A stretch of 64,000 nucleotides of DNA from assembly GCF_029910655.1 (NCBI RefSeq), contig NZ_CP123897.1:1-64000 (forward strand), in the 5' to 3' direction. The translations under genes and the position numbers were made by a program. The stretch is from Methylomonas sp. UP202. Its GTDB lineage: Bacteria; Pseudomonadota; Gammaproteobacteria; Methylococcales; Methylomonadaceae. Position 1 is the first letter of the stretch; each line of letters starts with the position of its first letter. Positions 21,404 to 29,808 of this stretch are shown here, in pieces. Under the pieces are notes generated by a model, which was not told the DNA's origin, did not search any database, and worked only from the letters and a program-made list of their open reading frames with translations.

Positions 21404-21709
21404 TCAGCCCGTTCTATTTTCCGGGTGTTCTTTCAACCACGTTTTCAGGGCGTCATTGATGCGGGTTTGCCAGCCGCTTCCGGTTGCCTTGAAAGCCTCG
21501 ACAATATCGGCATCCAAACGAATGGCGGTAAACACTTTGGGATTAGCCTTGCGCGGCCTGCCGCCTTTGGGTTTTAGCATTTCAGCTGCCATTTCCGCAC
21601 CAAAAAGTTCCGGTAGCACCTCTGATGACGGGCGAGCGCGGGCAAAGTCTTGTTCTGTCCACTCCGGGTTATCCTCGTCGAGCGAAGCGGGGTTAATTCG
21701 ATTGACCAT
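21404..21709 (-). CDS. brnA: BrnA-type antitoxin
   Basis: The 101-residue protein contains the BrnA family block PKVFTAIRLDADIVEAFKATGSGWQTRINDALKTWLKEH, a ribbon-helix-helix DNA-binding region. BrnA neutralises the RNase BrnT and autorepresses the operon. The ATG (21707-21709) lies inside what would be the last codons of an intact brnT, the usual overlapping arrangement. The gene itself appears intact. Confidence 0.9.
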   Translation of the reverse strand: MVNRINPASLDEDNPEWTEQDFARARPSSEVLPELFGAEMAAEMLKPKGGRPRKANPKVFTAIRLDADIVEAFKATGSGWQTRINDALKTWLKEHPENRTG

Positions 21710-21957
21710 AGCGTTTTTCCTCTCGTTTATTCGCTTTTCTAAAACTGCATGATATGCAGGGCATCGTCACGGGTGGTAAACACCACGGCAAAAAGACGGT
21801 CTTCAATCCTGCCGAATGCTCTGAAGCGCCGTTCGCCATAATCCTGGCGGGTGTCTTCCATGATCAAGGCATGTTGCCAATCGAAGTTTTCGACCATAGT
21901 GAAAGGCAAACCGCGTTCCTGGATATTTCGGGCATTCTTGGCGGGATCAAAAGTCAA
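21693..21957 (-). pseudogene. brnT: BrnT-type RNase toxin, broken by a one-base insertion
   Basis: The reading frame TFDPAKNARNIQERGLPF...RRFRAFGRIEDRLFAVVFTTR is BrnT-like but stops early at HIMQF (21739-21741). In the next frame the expected BrnT tail appears at once: SFRKANKREEKRYGQSN and a TAA at 21693-21695. Removing one base, for example C21748, restores HIISFRKANKREEKRYGQSN and an overlap with the brnA start, as in intact brnTA operons. The only start in view is TTG (21957-21955), so the 5' end may also be decayed. The toxin is therefore probably inactive, unless a ribosomal frameshift or sequencing error is involved. Confidence 0.82.
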
Positions 21958-22526
21958 TCTTATGAGGTTATTGTATAGACAAAATCATGATAAGCCCATC
22001 CTGACTCACCCCACTTTTATGAATTTACGATGCTAACCTTAGAAAGGCTAACAACAAGATGCCATCGATACTCTGGGCTAGTTTTTTCTCTGGCTCGTGA
22101 CAGACAAAATGCCATGGAGGTTTACGCCGAAGCGTTGTAAGTCCAAGGTCTACTCGCTCTGAGCGTATTAGACGACAGGCATGATGCGTCACACAACAGA
22201 GCGGTATTGAACCCTGGGATTAGGAAGGCCAGTTTTAGCCAAGACGGATAGGATCGGTGTACTTTCCCATCTCCCATCATTTGGCTCAAAATTGGTTCTA
22301 TCTGGCAAGCTTGAGCCAAACAACTGCGCCAAGTGCCATATATAAAATAAGCGATTGTAATAAAAGGTGTTTTCTTGTGGCTCACGATTGATTTATGAGC
22401 CAAGCTTACCAGTCAAAATCGGCGAGACCCCCAGAAATTGCGGCATAAAATCGGCTTGAACGCACTCCCGTAAGCCCCGACCGTACATAAACCCAAGCCG
22501 AAGGCGTATAAAAATCGCTAGAAGTT
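21958..22526. other. Gap without supported gene
   Basis: About 570 bases upstream of brnT and before the 21-bp repeat. Small open frames exist on both strands, but none resembles a known family or has a good ribosome-binding site. I see no tRNA or clear hairpin. Confidence 0.5.
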
Positions 22527-22750
22527 GCCTTCCGGCCTTTGGATGGTGCCTGCGGCTGGCTTGAGCGTGCCTTCCGGTGTTTCGGATGCGCCTACCAGGA
22601 TTGCGAAGGTGCCTTTCGGACATTTTTATGTGCCTTCGGGTTGGATTTAGGCGTCTTCCAAGCCTTTGGGAACGCCTTCGCGGCCGTCGGAAACCCGCCC
22701 GGATGCTTCGGAAATGACCACAAGGCGATTGCTCATGCCTTCGCCCGGTT
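22527..22750. repeat. Degenerate tandem repeat with exact 21-bp period
   Basis: A GCC-like trinucleotide, usually preceded by G or T (as in GTGCC), recurs every 21 bases at 22527, 22548, 22569, 22590, 22611, 22632, 22653 (GTC), 22674, 22695 (CCG), 22716 (GAC) and 22737. It is followed in most units by TTCGG-like bases. Because 21 is seven codons, each strand has a frame with a heptad pattern: a plus frame (open from 22512 to the stop at 22938-22940) with repeated [G/R/N]AFR-like heptads, and a minus frame (22393-22761) with GRRxxxx heptads. Neither looks like a proven protein. The array ends about 180 bases before the gene at 22933. Confidence 0.85.
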
Positions 22751-22932
22751 TTATCGGCCAATAGTGCGACATTTTACCGCACTTGTAGAAGCGGAGAGCT
22801 TACCTATAATTCGTCGCGACCTATTTCTAGTGTTAGAAATCCCGTCGATGGATCATTTCCGCTATGCCGGCTTTCGGATTCGTCGATTCCCGCATGGCTT
22901 TAATCGCTTTGTTTTAAAAAGGAGAGCATCCC

Positions 22933-23331
22933 ATGGCTAAATCGGATTATTTTCCGCGTCCCGATGGCGAGTTATTGATGTGGCATGATCGATTTATCTT
23001 GAATCTTGCCAGTTTGAAAACGCAGCTGGGCTTATCCGATGAAGATATTGCCGGCTGCAGTAGCGATAATAAGGAACTGCACGGTAAAGTGGCCGCCGCC
23101 AATATTGCCGCGGCTGCCTCTCATCATGCCACCGCGGAGAAACAGGCGTACCGCAATCAATTGGAAGATAAGGTAAGAGCTTTGGCTCGGCGTATCAAAT
23201 CTCATCCCAGTTACACGGATGCGCTCGGCAATCTGCTGGGTATCGTCGGCGCGGAAATCAGTACGGATTTATCGGATGCCAAACCGATTTTGAAAGCGGT
23301 CGATCAGACCGGCGGTATTGTGGTGTTGAGT
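22933..23331 (+). pseudogene. Unrecognised gene, 5' part (interrupted by IS66)
   Basis: The ATG has a strong AAAAAGGAGAG ribosome-binding site. Its first 133 codons (MAKSDYFPRPDGELLMWHDRF ... AVDQTGGIVVLS) are cut by an IS66 insertion exactly after 23331. The 3' part resumes in frame at 28254, so the ancestral protein was 206 residues. The N-terminal half is Ala-rich and helical; the C-terminal half looks like a beta-sandwich domain. I do not recognise the function. It lies immediately downstream of the 21-bp repeat array, which may belong with it. Confidence 0.85.
23324..23331. repeat. Target-site duplication of outer IS66, left copy
   Basis: TGTTGAGT, repeated exactly at 28246-28253 across the outer element. 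Confidence 0.95.
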
Positions 23332-23377
23332 GTAAGCGCTCAGCCGTTCCACATCGCCAGACGTTGCAGGTTATGAT

Positions 23378-24605
23378 TTAATCCAGATCACCGAACGGCA
23401 GCAGTTCGTCGATGCGGCTGTTGGGCCAAGTGGGGAGTTTTTCCAGGGTGTCTTTTAGCCAGGCGGCCGGATCGAGGCCATTGAGTTTGGCGGTGCCTAG
23501 CAGGGTTTGAATAACGGCGGCTCGTTGACCGGCGCGTTCCGATCCGGCAAACAACCAGTTCTTCTTGCCCAAGGCAATGGGGCGAATGCAGTTTTCCACC
23601 GGGTTGTTGTCGATAGGCAGATCGCCGGTGTCGGCGTACCGTCTGAGCGCCGCCCAGCGTTTCAAGCTGTAGTCGATGGCTTTGGCGGTTGCCGTGCCGG
23701 GTGCGGTGCGCAAACGGGTTTGCTGTAGCCAGTCGTGTAGCTCGACCAGGAGCGGCAGACTGGTTTCGGCGCGCCACTGTTTGCGCTCAGCAATGCTTAA
23801 ATCACGGGCTGCGGCTTCGACCGCATACAGCTTGGCGATACGATTCAGTGCGTCTTGCGCGATAAGGCTTTGACTGGCCTGGAACAGGTCGAAGAATTTG
23901 CGCCGCGCATGCGCCAGGCAGGCCAGTTCGATACACGGCTCTAGCGGGTGTTGCGATGCGGGATGGGCACGGGTCGTAGCAAACAGGGCTTTATAGCCCG
24001 CATAGTCATCCACCAGTAAATGGCCGCGCCAATCGCCCAGGAACTGCTGCACATGCCGGCCGCCACGACCGGCTTGATAATCGAAGACGATAAGCTTCGG
24101 TCCCGGTTGCAGATCATTGCTGCGATAGGCCCACAGATAGGCTTTCTTGGTTTTACCACTGCCGGGATCCAGTTGCGGCACCGGCGTCTCGTCGGCATGT
24201 AAGCTATCCCTTTGCAACAAATGCCAAGCCAAGCGGTCGGCTAAGGGCGCTAAAGCGACACCGAGTCGTCCGACCCAGTCGGCGAGTGTGGAGCGGGACA
24301 GGATCACCCCGTCACGGGCGGCGATTTGTTCCAACCGGTACAGCGGCAAATGATCGAGGTATTTACCGATCAGCACCCAGGTGAGCAAACCGACGGCAGC
24401 CATACCGCCATCGATCACCGCCGGTGGAATCGGTGCTGCGGTGATGGTTTCGCAGGCCCGACAGGCGTATTGCGGACGAATGTGTCGATGCACAAAGAAC
24501 TTGGCCGGTTCGACGTCCAGTTGCTCGCTGATGTCTTCGCCGACTTTGACCAGGTCTTTACCGCAGTGGCCACAAGCGCAGGATTCCGGTTCATGGCGGT
24601 GTTCG
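23378..24605 (-). pseudogene. tnpC: Outer IS66 transposase TnpC, 3' part
   Basis: This encodes the zinc-binding CxC..C region, the catalytic core (LHADETPVPQLDPGSGKTKKAYLWAY, with the DE of the DDE triad) and the IS66 C-terminal block (IDNNPVENCIRPIALGKKNWLFAG...RIDELLPFGDLD). The frame continues without stop from the insertion point at 24605; an internal ATG at 24493 is not the real start. The missing 5' part lies at 27084-27469. Confidence 0.92.
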
Positions 24606-24680
24606 GTAAGGCTCTATCCCGCCCACCTGTTGAGATCATTCAGCCTGAGGCATCCTGTGATTTTTTGATCAGGAGTAGCG

Positions 24681-24992
24681 ATGGCCGTTACATCGAAATG
24701 GCGTCAGCATATTGAAGAATGGCAAGGCAGTGGTTTGTCGCAGGTTGAGTATTGCGTGCAGGAAGGCATCAATGTACGGACATTTACTGCCAGACTGTGC
24801 GACTATCGCAAACGGCCTGCGGTAGAGCCGGTCGCTTTGGTGCCGGTGCAGATTGAACAGCCTGAGCCTGCTTCTGTGGCGACACCCGCAGCTGCGGCTA
24901 TGGTCTTGACCGATGTCGACGGTTATAGGCTGGAGATTTCGTCTTCAGTATCGGCGGGCTGGGTAGCCGAGTTGTTACGATGTCTGGCTTGA
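24681..24992 (+). CDS. tnpA: IS66 TnpA accessory protein (inner copy)
   Basis: The 103-residue protein (TSKWRQHIEEWQGSGLSQVEYC) has the helix-turn-helix of IS66 TnpA, needed with TnpB and TnpC for transposition. It overlaps tnpB by 13 bases, implying translational coupling. It is 103 residues against 95 in the outer copy, with differences in the middle. Confidence 0.92.
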   Translation: MAVTSKWRQHIEEWQGSGLSQVEYCVQEGINVRTFTARLCDYRKRPAVEPVALVPVQIEQPEPASVATPAAAAMVLTDVDGYRLEISSSVSAGWVAELLRCLA

Positions 24993-25330
24993 TCGATTAT
25001 CCCGCGCAGATTTGGTTGGCGGTGGCGCCGGTGGACATGCGGCGTGGTTTGGATGGCTTGTCAGCGATTGTTCAACAGAGTCTGGGGCATGCCCCGTGTG
25101 CCGGATCGGCGTTTATCTTTCGTAATCGTGCGGGCAACCGGCTACGGTTGTTGGTGTGGGATGGCAATGGGGTTTGGCTGTGTCAGCGCCGTTTGCACCA
25201 AGGCAGTTTTGTCTGGCCCAGGGTGGGCGATGCGGTGTTTGCGCTGACGCAGGCGCAATGGCACTGGTTAATTGCTGGAGTCGATTGGCAACGCTTATCC
25301 GCCCAGCCCCAAGCCGACTGGCAGGTGTGA
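24980..25330 (+). CDS. tnpB: IS66 TnpB (Orf2) protein (inner copy)
   Basis: The 116-residue protein has the hallmark VDMRRGLDGLSAIVQQ followed by FIFRNRAGNRLRLLVWDGNGVWLCQRRL, diagnostic of IS66 Orf2 (TnpB). It begins inside the end of tnpA. Its exact role is unclear, but it is required for IS66 transposition in tested elements. Confidence 0.95.
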   Translation: MSGLIDYPAQIWLAVAPVDMRRGLDGLSAIVQQSLGHAPCAGSAFIFRNRAGNRLRLLVWDGNGVWLCQRRLHQGSFVWPRVGDAVFALTQAQWHWLIAGVDWQRLSAQPQADWQV

Positions 25331-25415
25331 ATCAGAGGTAAAACGCGGCGGTAAAAAAGCCCTAAAATGTCCTAATATCAAGGCATTGGATAGGGCATTG
25401 CGGTATAATTCACCC

Positions 25416-27029
25416 ATGAATCCGCTGGCCAAACTCGACCAATTGAACCTGGAGCCGACTGCCAAAACCGAGGTGGCGGCCCTGCTTCAGGCGCTGATGG
25501 ATCAGGCAGCCCAGGATGCCCAAGTCATCCAAGCCAAAGACGCCACGATTCACGCCAAAGACCTCAAAATCGGCGCGCTGACCCATGAGCTGGCGTATTA
25601 CAAACGCATCCGCTTCAGTCGCAAGAACGAAAGTCTGGCCCCGTTGCAGCGGGATGTGTTCGAGGAAACCTGGAATTCCGATATCTCAGCGATTGATGAG
25701 GAAGTCGAACAACTCCGGGATGATCAGCCCTGCGATACCGTGGCCCGTCCCAAACGCCCACGCGCTGGTCGCCAACCGTTGCCTGAGCATCTGCCGCGCA
25801 TTGAGCATCGCCATGAGCCTGAGTCCTGCTCCTGTGGCCACTGCGGTAAAGACCTGGTCAAAGTCGGCGAAGACATCAGCGAGCAACTGGACGTCGAACC
25901 GGCCAAGTTCTTTGTGCATCGACACATTCGTCCGCAATACGCCTGTCGGGCCTGCGAAACCATCACCGCAGCACCGATTCCACCGGCGGTGATCGATGGC
26001 GGTATGGCTGCCGTCGGTTTGCTCACCTGGGTGCTGATCGGTAAATACCTCGATCATTTGCCGCTGTACCGGTTGGAACAAATCGCCGCCCGTGACGGGG
26101 TGATCCTGTCCCGCTCCACACTCGCCGACTGGGTCGGACGACTCGGTGTCGCTTTAGCGCCCTTAGCCGACCGCTTGGCTTGGCATTTGTTGCAAAGGGA
26201 TAGCTTACATGCCGACGAGACGCCGGTGCCGCAACTGGATCCTGGCAATGGCAAAACCAAGAAAGCCTATCTGTGGGCCTATCGCAGCAATGATCTGCAA
26301 CCGGGACCGAAGCTTATCGTCTTCGATTATCAAGCCGGTCGCGGCGGCCGCTACGCGCAGCAGTTTCTGGGCGAATGGCGCGGCCACCTGATGGTGGATG
26401 ACTATGCAGGCTATAAAGCCCTGTTTGCTACGACCCGTGCCCATCCCGCATCGCAACACCCACTAGAGCCGTGTATCGAACTGGCCTGCCTAGCGCATGC
26501 GCGGCGCAAATTCTTCGACCTGTTCCAGGCCAGTCAGAGCCCTATCGCACAAGCAGCACTGAATCGCATCGCCAAACTGTACGCCATTGAAACCGAGGGC
26601 CGCGAGATGACAGCTGACCAGCGCAAACAGCTACGCGCCGAAAAAAGCCTGCCGCTACTGACAGACTTGCAGGCTTGGTTACAGCAAACCCGTTTGCGCA
26701 CCGCGCCCAATACCGCCACCGCCAAAGCCATCGACTACAGCCTGAAACGCTGGGTTGCCTTAAGCCGTTACGCCGACACCGGCGATCTGCCTATCGACAA
26801 TAATCCGGTGGAAAACTGCATTCGCCCCATTGCCTTGGGCAAGAAGAACTGGTTGTTTGCCGGATCGGAACGCGCCGGTCAACGAGCCGCCGTTATTCAA
26901 ACCCTGCTAGGCACCGCCAAACTCAATGGCCTCGAGCCGGCCGCCTGGCTAAAAGACACCCTGGAAAAACTCCCCATCTGGCCCAACAGCCGCATCGACG
27001 AACTGCTGCCGTTCGGTGATCTGGATTAA
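25416..27029 (+). CDS. tnpC: IS66 transposase TnpC (inner copy, intact)
   Basis: The 537-residue DDE-type transposase starts at ATG 25416 (MNPLAKLDQLNLEP, matching the outer copy). It has an N-terminal coiled coil, the zinc-binding segment ESCSCGHCGKDLV, the core LHADETPVPQ and VDDYAGYK, and the C-terminal IS66 domain with IDNNPVENCIRPIALGKKNWLFAG. The longer upstream frame overlaps tnpB and is not used here. It appears functional. Confidence 0.95.
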   Translation: MNPLAKLDQLNLEPTAKTEVAALLQALMDQAAQDAQVIQAKDATIHAKDLKIGALTHELAYYKRIRFSRKNESLAPLQRDVFEETWNSDISAIDEEVEQLRDDQPCDTVARPKRPRAGRQPLPEHLPRIEHRHEPESCSCGHCGKDLVKVGEDISEQLDVEPAKFFVHRHIRPQYACRACETITAAPIPPAVIDGGMAAVGLLTWVLIGKYLDHLPLYRLEQIAARDGVILSRSTLADWVGRLGVALAPLADRLAWHLLQRDSLHADETPVPQLDPGNGKTKKAYLWAYRSNDLQPGPKLIVFDYQAGRGGRYAQQFLGEWRGHLMVDDYAGYKALFATTRAHPASQHPLEPCIELACLAHARRKFFDLFQASQSPIAQAALNRIAKLYAIETEGREMTADQRKQLRAEKSLPLLTDLQAWLQQTRLRTAPNTATAKAIDYSLKRWVALSRYADTGDLPIDNNPVENCIRPIALGKKNWLFAGSERAGQRAAVIQTLLGTAKLNGLEPAAWLKDTLEKLPIWPNSRIDELLPFGDLD

Positions 27030-27083
27030 ATCATAACCTGCAACGTCTGGCGATGTGGAACGGCTGAGCGCTTACGGTGTTCG

Positions 27084-27469
27084 ATGCGTGGCAGATGGTC
27101 TGGTAACGGTTGGCGTCCGGCACGGGGGCGTTTCGGGCGAACGACGGTGTCACACGGTTGGTTGTCCTGAAGTTGCTCGACTTCGGCTTCAATCGCCGAC
27201 ATGTCGGTGTTCCAAGTTTCCTCGAACACATCACGCTGCAGCGGCGCTAGGGCTTCGCTTTTGGTACTGAAGCGGATGCGCTTGTAGTAGGCCAGTTCGT
27301 GTGTGAGTGCGGCGATTTTAATGTCTTTCGCCTGAATACTGGCGTCTTTCTTTGCAATGGTTTGCGCATCCTGTGCGGCTTGCTCGACCAATGCCTGAAG
27401 CATCGCCACCACTTGGGTTTTGGCAGCGGGCTCCAGGTTTAATTGATCGAGTTCGGCCAAGGGATTCAT
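27084..27469 (-). pseudogene. tnpC: Outer IS66 transposase TnpC, 5' part
   Basis: This encodes MNPLAELDQLNLEP... through a coiled-coil leader to RAGRQPLPDHLPRIEHR, where the inner IS66 interrupts it. It then reads through the inner element's end into a stop. The homologous protein of the inner copy shows that about 400 residues are displaced to 24605-23378. Confidence 0.92.
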
Positions 27470-27544
27470 GGGGGATTATTTTACTGCAAAGCCCCTCTGA
27501 TAACCTTGATTTTATTGGGCTTTGCCGGATTTTAATGCTTAATT

Positions 27545-27895
27545 TCACACCTGCCATTCGGCTTTGGCGGTCGCTGGTAAACGCTGCCAATCGACACCCG
27601 CTACCAACCATTGCCATTGCGCCTGATTGATCGAAAAGACCGCATCGCCGGCTTTGGGCCAGACGAAACTTCCCTGATGCAATCGGCGCTGACACAACCA
27701 CACGCCGTTGCCATCCCACAGCAATAAGCGCAAGCGATTGCCGGCTCGGTTACGGAAAATAAAGGCCGATCCGGCACAAGGCGAATGTCCCAGGCTCTGC
27801 TGCACAATCGCCGACAAACCATCCAGGCCACGCCGCATATCGACCGGTACCACGGCCACCCAAATCTGCGCAGGCGTTTCGATCAAGCCAGACAT
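27545..27895 (-). CDS. tnpB: IS66 TnpB (Orf2) protein (outer copy)
   Basis: The 116-residue protein has the same VDMRRGLDGLSAIVQQSLGH signature as the inner copy. The start MSGLIETPAQIW at 27895 was chosen because it aligns with the inner copy and gives the same 13-base overlap with tnpA. Confidence 0.93.
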   Translation of the reverse strand: MSGLIETPAQIWVAVVPVDMRRGLDGLSAIVQQSLGHSPCAGSAFIFRNRAGNRLRLLLWDGNGVWLCQRRLHQGSFVWPKAGDAVFSINQAQWQWLVAGVDWQRLPATAKAEWQV

Positions 27896-28170
27896 CGCAA
27901 CAGCTCCGCTACCCAACTTGCCGAGATCGAAGCAGGCAACTCCAAGCGATGACCTTGGGCATCGGTCAAGACAATGACGGCTGCCGCAGAGGGCTCAACC
28001 TGCACCGGTATCAAGGCAACTGAATCGGCTTTGGGCAATTTGCGATAGTCGCTCAGTCGCGCCGCAAACGTGCGAACATTGATTTGCCGCCCCGCGCAGT
28101 ACTCGGCTTGCGACAAACCACTGCTTTGCCACGCTTCAATATGCTGACGCCATTTCGATGTGATCGCCAT
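27883..28170 (-). CDS. tnpA: IS66 TnpA accessory protein (outer copy)
   Basis: The 95-residue IS66 TnpA (TSKWRQHIEAWQSSGLSQAEYC) lies next to the right inverted repeat. It appears intact, but the element cannot move by its own TnpC because that gene is interrupted. Confidence 0.92.
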   Translation of the reverse strand: MAITSKWRQHIEAWQSSGLSQAEYCAGRQINVRTFAARLSDYRKLPKADSVALIPVQVEPSAAAVIVLTDAQGHRLELPASISASWVAELLRCLA

Positions 28171-28245
28171 GACTTCTCCTGGTCAAAAAATCACAGGATG
28201 CCGCAGGCGGAATGGTTTTGACAGGCGGGACGGCTGGGCGTTTAC

Positions 28246-28253
28246 TGTTGAGT
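28246..28253. repeat. Target-site duplication of outer IS66, right copy
   Basis: TGTTGAGT, matching 23324-23331. Confidence 0.95.
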
Positions 28254-28475
28254 TTTCAAAAGTCCAAAAGCGACGGCATCAATATTTATTCGCAGCGCGA
28301 CAACGATAGCGAGTTTTTGTTTTTAGCGCGCGATACGCTAACCCGCTATGTCGATAACCGTCCGCTGTTGATTGCCGGCAAGCCGGAGTTACGGCGTTAT
28401 ACGGCGGTTTATGTGGTCAAGGATGTTGAAGTCGGCCAATTCAGCGACGAGTTGGTCGTCAGTTGCGCGCCTTAA
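28254..28475 (+). pseudogene. Unrecognised gene, 3' part (continuation of the gene at 22933)
   Basis: This encodes FQKSKSDGINIYSQRDND..., continuing in frame from residue 133 of the 5' part once the IS66 insertion and one copy of the 8-bp duplication are removed. It ends with SDELVVSCAP and a stop at 28475. The segment GKPELRRYTAVYVVKDVEVGQFSDE suggests an immunoglobulin/Fn3-like beta domain, which is inference. Confidence 0.85.
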
Positions 28476-28511
28476 TCGGATAACCCAAGTCTTACCGAGC
28501 GGCCTGATCGG

Positions 28512-28796
28512 CAAAGCCTTGGCGTACCGGGCACGCATTGGGCAGCGCTCACCGTCTATCGCGAAGAAGGGCGGCCGGACTTCGACAACAATGCCGTCGA
28601 ACGCGCCATTCGCCCCTTCCGGATTGGCCGCGGCAATTGGATTTTCGCCGATACCGTTAACGGCGCCAAGGCCAGCGCCAACCGGTACAGCCTGGAACCT
28701 TGCCGCTATCCGAGACATATTTTTAAAGGACTGCGCAAGGCTCGAACGCTTGCGGAGATCGAACGACGAATGCCATGGGCCGCCGAATCCTACTAA
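28512..28796 (+). pseudogene. Decayed IS66 tnpC 3' remnant
   Basis: The frame TVYREEGRPDFDNNAVERAIRPFRIGRGNW...KARTLAEIERRMPWAAESY, ending at TAA 28794-28796, is the C-terminal block of a different IS66 transposase (DNNxxERAIRP...GRxNW). It has a small deletion where YSLIET-like sequence is expected. No matching tnpA or tnpB is nearby, so it is an old remnant. Confidence 0.8.
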
Positions 28797-28825
28797 TTAT
28801 CTAGCCGAACTAAGTGGGGTAGACC

Positions 28826-29272
28826 TCACTGCGCCCGCGCCCGCTTTGCGCTGAGTAGCGCTCGACTTGCCAGGTAAAGCAATAGTCCGAGCGGGCCAAA
28901 CAGGAACGTGGTGGGTAGGGCGATAACAAGCGGAAGGCGGGAATTGCCTTCGGACGAGGCGTCGTCGACCAACCACCTGCCGACGAGAAGGTCGAAGGCG
29001 AGAAAGTGCGTCCAAGCGCCGAGCATCTTGCCAGGGGCGGCGAACAGAATCTGCACGGCCTCAAGCGACTGAAATCCTCCGCCGGGCGTTGAGCCCCAGT
29101 ACCGAGCGAGAAACGCGACATAAGCCATGCAGAGCAAGAGTGGTGCTACTCGACCGCTGATGAACAAGATGTTCTCGCGAGTTCGGCCGGCCCGTAGTGG
29201 AGCCGCGACCGCAAGGCCCAACCAGGCCGCCATGGCGGCAATGCTTACGATGGAGAAGGCGCTTTCGGGCAA
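28826..29272 (-). CDS. ABA4-like (DUF4281) four-helix membrane protein, probable old cassette gene
   Basis: The 148-residue protein has four hydrophobic segments and the ABA4-like motif HFLAFDLLVGRWLVDD near the middle. Plant ABA4 is needed for neoxanthin synthesis; bacterial homologues have no settled role. The start is TTG at 29272. The gene reads in the same direction as the integron cassettes, and a decayed attC-like site lies 46 bases upstream, so it was probably a cassette. Confidence 0.8.
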   Translation of the reverse strand: MPESAFSIVSIAAMAAWLGLAVAAPLRAGRTRENILFISGRVAPLLLCMAYVAFLARYWGSTPGGGFQSLEAVQILFAAPGKMLGAWTHFLAFDLLVGRWLVDDASSEGNSRLPLVIALPTTFLFGPLGLLLYLASRALLSAKRARAQ

Positions 29273-29317
29273 GGTGATGTCCCCTATTTGGCCGCATGCG
29301 CGGCGGGTTTGTGTGAG

Positions 29318-29401
29318 GTCTAAAGCTAACCGGGCGCGGCACGGAAAACTGAAAAATAAAGCCGTTGTAAAACCGAGCTCCGGTCGAGCGCCATGTTATG
29401 A
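29318..29401 (-). repeat. Decayed attC-like site
   Basis: On the plus strand it runs from GTCTAAA (29318) through AGCTAACCGG to GAGCGCCATGTTATGA (29401). It shares AGCTAACCGG and GAGCGCC in the same positions as the clear attC sites at 31951 and 32330. The terminal 7-mer overlaps the stop codon of the SRPBCC gene, as the attC at 31226 does with its own gene. The core 7-mers deviate from RYYYAAC and GTTRRRY, so it is called decayed. Confidence 0.5.
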
Positions 29402-29808
29402 ATTGGGGCCTTTGCCGAGCACACGTGTCAGACGATCAATATTCTGCTCGTTTGCGGAGCCAACCCTTTGCTTGACGGCTTGAGCTGTTTCGACGTCTTC
29501 GAACACTTGTTCCCAAGTCAAGTGCGTACCTTCGCTGACAGGAATGAGTTTCACGGTAAGCTTGAAGTTTGGAGGGCAATCATGATGGATCACGATTTTG
29601 GTATCAGGTACAAGTTCCTCGAAGAAACTGTCATTGGGATAGTTGTTCCCATCAGGGCCGTGCATGATGAACTTCCAGCGACCACCTTCAGTGAATTCAA
29701 AAATTTCAAAGGTGTTGGAAAAACCTTCAGGCCCCCACCATAAAACCAACAAATCAGCTGATGAAAAAGCGCGGTATATTTCCTTCGGCGTGTATGGCAA
29801 GTTTCTGG
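29396..29808 (-). pseudogene. SRPBCC/AHSA1-domain protein, main part (5' end displaced by mini-IS66)
   Basis: The frame LPYTPKEIYRAFSSADLLVLWWGPEGFSNTFEIFEFTEGGRWKFIMHGPDG is an AHSA1-type SRPBCC (START-like) lipid-binding fold. Its first 12 codons are cut off by a 259-bp insertion. Joining the ATG at 30103 to this frame gives MSEDRTMRTSRNLPYTPKEI and a 146-residue protein. A TTG at 29800 could start a truncated product, but it would lack the first strand. Confidence 0.85.

Larger units (their letters stand above)
24606..27075. mobile_element. Inner IS66-family element (2470 bp), apparently complete
   Basis: It is bounded by GTAAGGCTCTATCCC (from 24606) and, inward from 27075, GTAAGCGCTCAGCCG. 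The flanking 8-bp target duplication GGTGTTCG is exact (24598-24605 and 27076-27083). It carries intact tnpA, tnpB and tnpC on the plus strand, opposite to the outer copy. Its right-end 46 bases are the same as the outer element's left end, and its TnpC is nearly identical over the shared C-terminal part, so the two are close relatives. Confidence 0.95.
23332..28245. mobile_element. Outer IS66-family element (about 2.44 kb without the nested copy)
   Basis: The left end begins GTAAGCGCTCAGCCG (23332) and the right end, read inward from 28245, begins GTAAACGCCCAGCCG, so they are IS66-type terminal inverted repeats. The flanks carry the exact 8-bp duplication TGTTGAGT (23324-23331 and 28246-28253), the size expected of IS66. 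Its genes are on the minus strand: tnpA, tnpB and a tnpC split by a second IS66. Removing the inner 2470 bp plus 8 bp of duplication leaves 2436 bp. Confidence 0.95.

Noticed and set aside
22527..22750. CRISPR-like array
   Set aside because: The units are contiguous at exactly 21 bases, with no constant repeat plus unique spacers and no cas genes nearby.
22393..22940. Protein-coding genes in the 21-bp repeat (frames on both strands)
   Set aside because: Both frames are a by-product of a seven-codon period; they lack ATG starts with ribosome-binding sites or family similarity, so they are described under the repeat only.
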